Shown here piece after piece: positions 59,101 through 64,000 of a stretch of DNA of 64,000 nt (the first letter of the stretch is position 1; each line of letters starts with the position of its first letter). The stretch covers positions 124,001 to 188,000 of the forward strand of contig JAVLUZ010000637.1 of the NCBI GenBank assembly GCA_036768485.1, in the 5' to 3' direction. The position numbers were made by a program, and so were the translations under genes. The notes under the pieces are model-generated. The model was not told the DNA's origin. It ran no database searches and worked only from the letters and a program-made list of their open reading frames with translations. The DNA is from Mermis nigrescens (taxonomy: Eukaryota > Nematoda > Enoplea > Mermithida > Mermithidae).

Positions 59101-62100
59101 TTTGTTTTCAGAGGCTTTCGAAAATGTGAAATGATAAACTCAAATAATTTAACCTCGAAAAGTTTTTGTGGCTATTTTCATGTTTGTTTCTTACTAGTTG
59201 AACATTTAACTAATGCACTAAAACCAAATTTCGATTTGACTAAAGAATCAACTACTGCACAAGCCAATCTTGATTGCGCTACACTTAAACTTATAATACA
59301 CTATTTAACTTTTTATTTTTCTTCGAATTTCAATTTTATTACAATTTTTTGTTCGTTTAATGCTTAAGTGAGAAAATTAATATGTATTCATAAATTAAAA
59401 ATAATGATGTCGTTACTAGTCAAATGAAATTTTGCCCTTAATATGTATATCCGGTGAAAAATAGGTACAAATTTAACCCTTTTTTGAAGAAGCATAGTAC
59501 ACTATATAATATGCTAATGTAGCACCGGCACCGGCGCCGGTACAGGGGGTACCGGTACCGGCACCGGCAACGGTAAAAAAAGCGGCACCGGGACATCACT
59601 GATTAAAAGTTCTCTAATTTTTATAAATTAAGTCTTTGACTTGCAAAAACAACTCTAGATAACGTTCTTATACATCCCCTACAACAAACAATGCTAACTA
59701 AGTTAGTTCAATGAAAACTAATTTTGTTGCCATAAGAACATATACTTAGCATTGGTTTTTTGGCGTAAATATACAAAGAGGGACCCGTAGTACGGCGCGT
59801 CATTGATATATACTTACTGCGTCGTGTAGAAAGTGCGGCCCGTCATTAATATATACTTACTAGATAGTGTAGAAAGTACGGGTCCCTCTTTGTATAGTTA
59901 TGCCGCTTTTTTAGGTTACAGTGGTTTTTATTAGGTCATATTCGATTTTTTTGTTCCTATACTTTTTGAAAAATTGGCAGCTAATTTTTTTAGAACCTGC
60001 AGAGAGGTCTATCGTGAAAACTCAAAAAGATTCCTACAAAAATAAAATACGGATAGAATCATCGACTCTTAAAAACAAATGAAAAATGCGCAAAGAAAGT
60101 GATTTTTCGGAACTTTTAGGCAAATTCATATCTCAAGTTTCTAAAAATGATCCGAAAAATGATCAGGCTTCAGTGGTTATCTACATGGCGTATTTCTTTC
60201 AACAGTATAATATCATCGGTCATCTCCTCTTGCTTACTGAGAAAGGTTTAACTCCCAAATCTACTGGTTTTTCAGAGGACAGAACTATGTGTGTAGAAGC
60301 ATGTAACAATTTAGACATTAAATATATTTATAAAGATTTTGAGGACAAAAGTGATCGATCGAAAAATGCTGATTCTGAATGAATAAAGACATTTCTCAAA
60401 GATTCATATTACAAAAAAACAAGAACGTATAAAAAATTATCTTTGAAAAATTTATAGTACAAAGCCATTATCACATTTTGAGAAATAAGATATCCCTCTT
60501 ATCCATCTAAAAGGAATATTGAATGATGATTCAATATTTATAGCAAAATCAATGATTTCAATAAAACAAGAACCTAGTTAATCGAGCTCAGATCAATAAT
60601 ATCAACGTTAATAAAAATGCACCTTCGTCGTCGTCGTTTATGTCCAATAGAAAATAAATTCAAAACTAAAAACCAAAATAACTTTTTAATTCAAATAAAA
60701 ACCGAAACTAGTCCCAAATAAAGGTTTACAGGGGGTCTGAAATAATCATTTCTCTTTCTGTACTGATTACTTGAATAATACTATAAACTAGAGATGTGCC
60801 GGGGCCGCTCTTTTTGACGGGGCCGGGACTCGGCCGGGGCCTGTACAAAACATATACCCTAAAGTTACTAAGCTATACCAAACATCCACATTATTTCTAT
60901 ACTGACCTAACATCTTAGTATTACTATTGTAAGCAATTACATATTGCTTTAATGAATTAAAGACTAAAAATAAGCAGATAAAAGAGAAATAAACAAAAAA
61001 TTAATAAATAATTGTGAATATAGCTGTTAGGCATAGAAAACAATAAGCTAAGCTGAACAGAATGACTTTTCTATAGTATTTATGCTGATTCGATGAAAGA
61101 AATAGGCGAGCAAAACAGTACAATACAAAAGATTACGATTACATTGCACGAGAAATAAGTAACCCAGAGATTAACTACACGCTTGAAAAACTTATCTCTA
61201 GAATGTCAACAAAATCATAGGGGCGAAAAATGCTTGTACGACGAAAAATCATTTACCAAGATTAGGGAACATGCATAATCAAATTAAAATAATATTTAAA
61301 AAATTAATTGAAAACCACACAAAAATGAAGACATTTGCTCTATTATTTGGCGCACAGCGCCCGAAATTAGTGAAAAATCGCATATATTAAAGCAAACGAA
61401 TTCTATCTGGATGATAAAATAAGTTGCCGTACCCTAGCATTTTTTAAGGTACATAAGTACATACATCGATTTATGAAACAATTTTACAGACACTGTGAAA
61501 GTCCCTTGCATTTTAAACTTTATTGTCTAAGAATTATCGGTCAAACGTGCTTATTTTCGCAATAAAAATTGTTAATTGAGCTAAGCTATTCAAGAATGTA
61601 TCGAATTGTTTCAATGCTCACTCAAATCTTGATTATTAGATTACCTGAAGCGAAACACAACAGTAGCCTAAGCTTAATTTTAACGAAATTTAGCTTATTT
61701 TTGCGAATAAATAAATATTATGTTGCGTAATTCAGCAAAAGAATAATTTTGTTCGATTTGATTAATTTTTCATCGTTTTTACAGGCCCCGGCCCCGGCGC
61801 TGGGGCCGGGGCCTGGCACATCTCTACTACAAACAGTTGATTAGACTTATAAAACAACTCTTTGCTAAACAGTGTATCACTCGCATTGCTACACGATTCA
61901 CAAAGCAATACATCTGAATATTCATTGCTATATTAATGAAGTTTGTTCTGACCGTCGCATGCAATTTGAAGGCGGAAGTCCTACTGGCAAAATGAGTAAT
62001 TTATCTTTATTAAATATTCTTTATAAAAAGAGCTTAGTAAATTTAAAAAAAAGAAAAAACGCGATGAAATCACTATCATTCAGAATACGTCTTCTGCTGT

Positions 62101-63400
62101 TCATACAAATGATGTTTTTCTGATCAGCAAAAAAGTCGAAATGAAGACTTATGTGAAACGATTTTAGGAAGCAACTTAAAATTTTACGACTCCTAACGCC
62201 AGGAACATTCAGGAAGGTTGAAAAATGCATTATTTCAAATAACATGCGTCCGACAGGCATTACACTATCGTAATTAGAAATTATTCTAGTAGACTTGTTC
62301 TTGTAAGCGTAGAAGCCAAAAAGCTTCAATTTTCCATTCATTGCACTTATGTGAAACTAAGTCTTCGAAACCGACGTTTTGCGCACTTGATGTCAATGGA
62401 ACAAAAGAAGAATATAAAAAAAGCGATTTCTCAAAAAAATCGATTTTCCGACTTTGATAAATGAATGATTGACAAACTATAGAGTAGAGAGGACTACATA
62501 AAAATTAAGTTGCATGTAATAGATAATGGAGTATTAATAGATTATGACCAACTTAGCGGATTCATATCGACTTATCCCGCAAGGGTATTAATTTAAACTG
62601 ATATTGTCTCGCACACTGGCCTGGCACTATTTAAGTCAGTGACAAGAAAGTAGATTCTTGACTTTTCGTTTCATTCGAACATCCTTAATTTTTACTAAAT
62701 CCAAAAGATTGTCAAAACACTGAATAAAAATCTAAAATTATTGTCTTATTGCTCCGCAAAAGCTAAAAACTGCGCACAAAAAGCAAGATCTTTATATAGG
62801 AAAAGCTATGGCTAGCAAGGAAAATGCTACAACGGCACAGGACAAATGAAGTACAGATATTAATAAGAAGCATACCTAATGAATGTATGTGGACCTGAAA
62901 ATTAACCCGATCATACAAAAAAGACGAAAAACTGATTTAGAACCTGTGCATTATCAAATCTTTGACGAATAAGCTTATTGTATTATCGCTTCAACAAACC
63001 TATATTTATAACAATTTAACAAATATCTGAATAGAATGCGGCAGATATATAATAATAATCACATTCCTGCCTCAAAAAAAGCAAAAAACTAAATGCGAAA
63101 ACACGAACATGGAATGCTGCCGATAACAATTTAAGTGGCTCACTTGAGGCATAAGATGAAAAATGGCACTTCCGGACAGAGAACCAACGCCCAACCCAAT
63201 AAAATAAGTTAGAACGATATTGTAGGTTCGTTTGCTAAGGCAAGGCATAAGAAGAATACCAACAGCAGCGCAAGAACTAATTAAGGTAACAAATAAAAGT
63301 CCTATACCCCACACTTTCAGTGGCGAAGCAAAAGCAAAGTCGTTTGAACTCAGGTTGAGCCTTGTCGTACTTCCGACGAGAGATGTAACGTTTTCCATTA
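41014..63400 (-). CDS. SLC39A8/A14-like: ZIP metal-ion transporter, SLC39 family, LIV-1 subfamily (ZIP8/ZIP14-like), 3' six exons
   Basis: Six exons encode all eight membrane segments of a ZIP transporter: 63400-63144, 53022-52891, 50849-50583, 46418-46199, 43263-43076 and 41166-41014. All introns are GT-AG and all junction phases agree, giving 405 codons and a stop. Segment IV carries HNLIDG and segment V carries EEFPHELGD. Glutamate in place of the usual first histidine of HEXPHEXGD is the hallmark of ZIP8/ZIP14, which import Zn, Mn, Fe and Cd across the plasma or endosomal membrane. The substrate range here is inferred. The signal peptide and extracellular N-terminal domain must lie on exons beyond 64,000, because the first exon seen starts inside a codon. 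Introns total about 21 kb. Confidence 0.93.
41699..42447. mobile_element. hAT-like element, CAGTG-T8-GTAC family, long form (intron 5)
   Basis: Begins CAGTGTTTTTTTTGTAC and ends with the inverse GTACAAAAAAAACACTG. It is flanked by TTGCAGAC (41691-41698) and CTTCCAGAC (42448-42456), near-identical apart from one base and a 1-base offset. It carries four GGCGC-GCGCC hairpins at 41,911, 42,002, 42,129 and 42,220, arranged nearly symmetrically, so the element looks like an inverted dimer. No coding capacity. Confidence 0.85.
43076..43263 (-). CDS. SLC39A8/A14-like: ZIP transporter, exon with end of membrane segment V, and segments VI and VII
   Basis: The acceptor TTTCTTCAG precedes GTGACGTTGC. 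The single G carried over from the previous exon completes the glycine of HELGD. The exon encodes [16 protein letters not shown], segment VI ([20 protein letters not shown]) and segment VII ([19 protein letters not shown]), then donor GTATGT. Length 188 bases plus one carried base makes 63 codons. A transposable element ends only 34 bases upstream of the acceptor. Confidence 0.94.
43298..43730. mobile_element. hAT-like element, CAGTG-T8-GTAC family, short form (intron 4, beside the 3' splice site)
   Basis: Begins CACGGTTTTTTGTATTCGGC and ends GTACATGTACAAAG...TACAAAAAACACTG. It is flanked by TCCATAGG (43290-43297) and TTCATAGG (43731-43738). Two GGCGCTTCGCGCC hairpins lie at 43,427 and 43,516. 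Its end at 43298 is 34 bases from the acceptor of the neighbouring exon, within the usual branch-point window. Confidence 0.9.
43763..44743. mobile_element. hAT-like element with GTGTGCAA motifs and perfect 8-bp duplication (intron 4)
   Basis: Terminal repeats TAGAGACCAGATTTTGTGTG and its near-inverse at the right end, flanked by ATGATAAC on both sides (43755-43762 and 44744-44751). Repeats of TTGTGTGCAA/CTTGCACACAA lie just inside each end and again at 44,360-44,470. A G/C-run segment resembling another family sits at 44,470-44,620. The 981 bases lack a transposase. Confidence 0.9.
44752..46198. other. Intron 4 remainder of the ZIP gene
   Basis: No coding exon is seen. A GGCGCTTCGCGCC hairpin with the surrounding family sequence occurs at 45,380-45,430, and a low-complexity repeat remnant at 45,850-46,030. 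Confidence 0.5.
46199..46418 (-). CDS. SLC39A8/A14-like: ZIP transporter, exon with membrane segment IV and the segment V metal site
   Basis: The acceptor TTTTTGCGTTTCAG precedes TTTAAACTC, phase 0. The exon encodes a short CGHGHE histidine motif, segment IV with [17 protein letters not shown], and the start of segment [10 protein letters not shown]. It ends at GAATTAG before a GTTCTT donor, which is a weak 5' splice site. The histidine, asparagine and aspartate of HNxxD and the EExxHE residues form the binuclear transport site in ZIP proteins. A transposable element begins 27 bases upstream of the acceptor. Confidence 0.95.
46446..46893. mobile_element. hAT-like element, CAGTG-T8-GTAC family, short form (intron 3, beside the 3' splice site)
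   Basis: Begins CAGTGTTTTTTTGTATTCGG and ends GTACAAAAGAAACACTG. It is flanked by CATCCACG (46438-46445) and CATCCATG (46894-46901). Same form and same orientation as the copy at 43298, and also immediately upstream of a ZIP acceptor (27 bases). Two hairpins, one mutated (CAGCGATTCGCGCC) and one GGCGCTCCGCGCC. Confidence 0.9.
48062..48772. mobile_element. hAT-like element, CAGTG-T8-GTAC family, long form, nested
   Basis: Begins CATTGTTTTTTAACAAGG and ends GAGTACAAAAAACACTG. Flanks CTGTGTAC and CAGTGTAT agree at six of eight bases. Hairpins GGCGCGAAGCGCC at about 48,280, GGCGCAAAGCGCC at about 48,570 and a mutated one at 48,662. It lies within the 47565-49856 element, so it inserted later. 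Confidence 0.78.
49194..49740 (+). mobile_element. TA-flanked inverted-repeat element (copy 2) with tRNA-like module
   Basis: Nearly the same as the outer parts of the element at 29980: CTGTTTCATTTATCCGAGAGC on the left and its inverse GCTCTCGAATAAATGAAACAGACTA on the right. This copy is uninterrupted, about 547 bases, and shows the element's full layout. Its left terminus has lost the first few bases. It is inserted in the GAAGCTTCGGCC-type hAT element. Confidence 0.85.
49450..49530 (+). other. tRNA-like module inside the TA-flanked element (copy 2)
   Basis: AGAGCTCATTGGTAAAACC (A box) and GGTTCGATTCC (B box) are both present. A TTGCTT/AAGCAA stem closes a seven-base GTAATCG loop where an anticodon arm would be, but that loop lacks the invariant T33. 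A T-run follows soon after (GCTTTTTG), which could end Pol III transcription. The middle part differs from copy 1, so the two are not under strict tRNA constraint. Confidence 0.6.
50583..50849 (-). CDS. SLC39A8/A14-like: ZIP transporter, cytoplasmic loop exon between segments III and IV
   Basis: The acceptor GAATTTTTTAAG precedes GCTCGTAAATC, phase 0, and the donor is GTAAAT after GGATGTGGA. The 89 codons encode the variable loop: serine-rich start ([12 protein letters not shown]), then [11 protein letters not shown], then a glycine/asparagine-rich part. ZIP loops here are often histidine-rich; this one has only three histidines, so regulation by histidine-bound metal is less obvious. The exon choice rests on phase agreement with both neighbours, as the loop itself is not conserved. 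Confidence 0.85.
50850..52890. other. Intron 2 of the ZIP gene
   Basis: AT-rich and without recognised complete elements. A remnant of the loosely conserved repeat with GGCTGACCCTTCAGCGGGGG lies at 51,610-51,690; the same block recurs at 53,800-53,850 in intron 1. Confidence 0.5.
52891..53022 (-). CDS. SLC39A8/A14-like: ZIP transporter, exon with membrane segment III
   Basis: The acceptor AAATTGCAG precedes GCGTTCGATC, phase 0, and the donor is GTAAAT after TTTAGAAAA. The 44 codons continue the end of segment II ([10 protein letters not shown]) and encode segment III ([20 protein letters not shown]). Junctions read smoothly: HLMPQ joins AFD, as in the ZIP pattern HLxPEAF. Confidence 0.94.
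53023..54525. other. Intron 1 of the ZIP gene, part nearest exon 2
   Basis: No exon seen. Repeat remnants at 53,480-53,900 and 54,280-54,310 (GGCGCGGAGTGCCGG hairpin). Confidence 0.5.
54526..55282. mobile_element. hAT-like element, CAGTG-T8-GTAC family, long form (intron 1)
   Basis: Begins CAGTGTTTTTTTTTGTAC and ends GCCGAATACAAAAAAAACCG then TG. It is flanked by a perfect ATTGTTAC duplication (54518-54525 and 55283-55290). Contains hairpins at about 54,735, 54,828, 55,050 and 55,140 and palindromes such as TTTGTACATGTACAAA. This copy has the two different arm types at its two ends and may represent the ancestral layout. Confidence 0.92.
55283..57248. other. Intron 1 of the ZIP gene, no element recognised
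   Basis: AT-rich sequence without a complete repeat or convincing exon. The two overlapping frames near 56,876-57,079 share no motif with known proteins. Confidence 0.45.
57249..57480 (+). mobile_element. G/C-run hAT-like short element with perfect 8-bp duplication (intron 1)
   Basis: Begins CACACCTGGGCGTGGGG and ends GCTGCCCACGTATG, flanked by CAGGTGCC on both sides (57241-57248 and 57481-57488). At 232 bases it has runs of 8-10 G/C and the internal segment GGTGTTTTTATCGCCATACC. It is the cleanest reference copy of the family seen also at 6237-7046, 18548 and 37605. Confidence 0.93.
57481..58495. other. Intron 1 of the ZIP gene, between elements
   Basis: A decayed repeat with AGAATTCTGGGG and GGCGTGATGCGCC lies at 57,920-58,130. 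Otherwise nothing is recognised. Confidence 0.5.
58496..59601 (+). mobile_element. hAT-like element with CACCGG/CCGGTG subterminal arrays (intron 1)
   Basis: Left end TAGTGATGTCC and right end GGACATCACTG, flanked by a perfect ATTAAAAG duplication (58488-58495 and 59602-59609). Inside the left end (58,508-58,580) and right end (59,521-59,592) are arrays of CACCGG, CCGGTGCC and GGTACCGG, GC-rich islands in otherwise AT-rich DNA. The 1.1-kb interior lacks recognisable transposase; an 89-codon frame at 59,098-59,367 has no known motif. Confidence 0.93.
59602..60788. other. Intron 1 of the ZIP gene, between elements
   Basis: Contains the palindromic element at 59771-59895 and a 98-codon plus-strand frame (60086-60382, start [12 protein letters not shown]) with no recognisable motif. 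That frame could be chance. Confidence 0.45.
59771..59895. repeat. Short palindromic element with internal direct repeats
   Basis: ATACAAAGAGGGACCCGTA at the left is matched exactly by its inverse TACGGGTCCCTCTTTGTAT at the right. Imperfect pairing extends outward (GGCGTAAAT / AGTTATGCC). The loop holds two direct copies of a roughly 55-base unit with CGTCATTRATATATACTTACT. This looks like a tiny foldback transposon. Confidence 0.8.
60789..61826 (+). mobile_element. hAT-like element with GGCCCC/GGGGCC subterminal arrays (intron 1)
   Basis: Left end TAGAGATGTGCCGGGGCC and right end GGCCTGGCACATCTCTA. Flanks are CTATAAAC (60781-60788) and CTACAAAC (61827-61834), an 8-bp duplication with one change. 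GC-rich GGCCGGGG/CCCCGGCC arrays lie at 60,798-60,842 and 61,784-61,818; the interior is very AT-rich. No transposase seen. Confidence 0.92.
61835..63143. other. Intron 1 of the ZIP gene, part nearest the first visible exon
   Basis: No element or exon is recognised. Frames at 61,872-62,341 on both strands overlap each other and carry no motif. Confidence 0.45.
63144..63400 (-). CDS. SLC39A8/A14-like: ZIP transporter, first visible exon (membrane segments I and II)
   Basis: The acceptor GTTTGTTGCAG precedes TAATGG and the donor GTGAGC follows CCTCAA. The exon starts with two bases of a codon, so an upstream exon must supply one base. It encodes an extracellular stretch with possible N-glycosylation sites (ENVTS, NLSSN), segment I ([20 protein letters not shown]) and segment II ([19 protein letters not shown]). 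An in-frame ATG near the acceptor is not likely the real start, since ZIP8/14 proteins carry an N-terminal extracellular domain. Confidence 0.92.
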
Positions 63401-63934
63401 CTGCAACAAACAACTATGCAGCATAAAATACCTACCTTTGCCTACCTGACTAAATACGACCAACTGACGAGAAATCGCTTGTATTTAACAGAACAAATGA
63501 AAAGAGTGAGAGATTAAGGATTTTCTGACAGAAGCGGAATCCCAACTTTTCCTGAAACTGTCAAAGAAGGTCCCAAATATCCATTAATTACGCGCCAAAT
63601 AGGTAGCGTTTTTTCGCCCTTTCCAGCCAGTTACTTAAATAATTTCTATAGATTCAAAATTTTTCTACTATATAAATCTAGAATACGTTACCTACTAATT
63701 CCGTTTATTGTTTAATGTGAAACTGGAACAGAGAGACGAAAATGCAGAAAATTCAGGCTAAAGCATGGCCAAAGGATAACTAAAGTCTTCCACACCACTA
63801 CCTTACGCTAGTAAGATACAATGCTACTAAAGAGCATGGCATGAAGTGCAAAAAAATTTTCAAAGAGAATTTTCGCTGAATAATGTGAGAAACTCTCTAA
63901 AATGTGAGTTCATTACTGAAAAATAGTATAAAAG
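63401..63934. other. Intron upstream of the first visible ZIP exon
   Basis: No upstream exon could be recognised before the window ends. Confidence 0.5.
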
Positions 63935-64000
63935 TAGAGCTGCACACTTTGCAAATTTTACTACCCGGGTACCCGGCTATTTCATTACTCGGGTACCCGG
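63935..64000 (+). mobile_element. Left end of a probable hAT-like element with CCCGGGTA arrays, cut by window end
   Basis: TAGAGCTGCACACTTTGC fits the terminal pattern of the elements at 60789 and 58496. It is followed by ACCCGGGTACCCGG and CTCGGGTACCCGG, another palindromic short repeat. The preceding TATAAAAG would be the target duplication. The right end is outside the window, so this is a prediction. Confidence 0.6.

Noticed and set aside
60086..60382. 98-codon frame in intron 1 that looks protein-like
   Set aside because: No motif, no splice partners and no repeat counterpart. In 64 kb of AT-rich DNA a frame of this length can occur by chance.

Overview
The window is AT-rich DNA from a metazoan genome, most likely an invertebrate and plausibly an arthropod, although nothing here fixes the species. 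It holds the 3' part of one intron-containing host gene. Almost everything else I can explain is mobile-element sequence. I see no bacterial operons, rRNA or CRISPR arrays, and no intact element coding region.

Bases 1-13,100 contain two decayed Polinton/Maverick elements lying tail to tail. Copy A (+ strand, 1-5,340) keeps, in order, a packaging ATPase, small accessory and structural genes, the major capsid gene, an adenain-type protease, a minor capsid-like gene and the start of a protein-primed DNA polymerase B. Copy B (- strand, 13,030-9,437) keeps integrase, ATPase, accessory genes and capsid. All are broken. From 5.4 to 9.4 kb and from 13.1 to 16.7 kb there are microsatellites, minisatellites and unclassified repeats.

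Bases 16,709-36,317 are one Ty3/gypsy LTR retrotransposon on the - strand. It has about 1.24-kb LTRs, a polypurine tract, a primer binding site, gag, protease, RT, RNase H and integrase, plus about 3.6 kb of extra coding-like sequence after integrase that I do not recognise. Its 5' LTR is split by a TA-flanked inverted-repeat element carrying a tRNA-like module. That element is itself split by two head-to-tail copies of another repeat containing minisatellites.

Bases 41,014-63,400 (- strand) hold six exons of a ZIP metal-ion transporter (SLC39, LIV-1 subfamily, ZIP8/ZIP14-like). Splice sites and reading phases agree throughout, and the 5' exons lie beyond the window. Its introns are crowded with non-autonomous elements flanked by 8-bp target-site duplications (hAT type).

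The most unusual signal is a set of hAT-like elements that share a short terminal consensus (YAGNGNTG) but carry different, largely palindromic, short tandem repeats just inside their ends: CACCGG, GGCCCC, GAAGCTTCGGCC, GATAAA and probably CCCGGGTA. A second family has five copies in this one gene. Two of those copies sit 27 and 34 bp upstream of two consecutive 3' splice sites.
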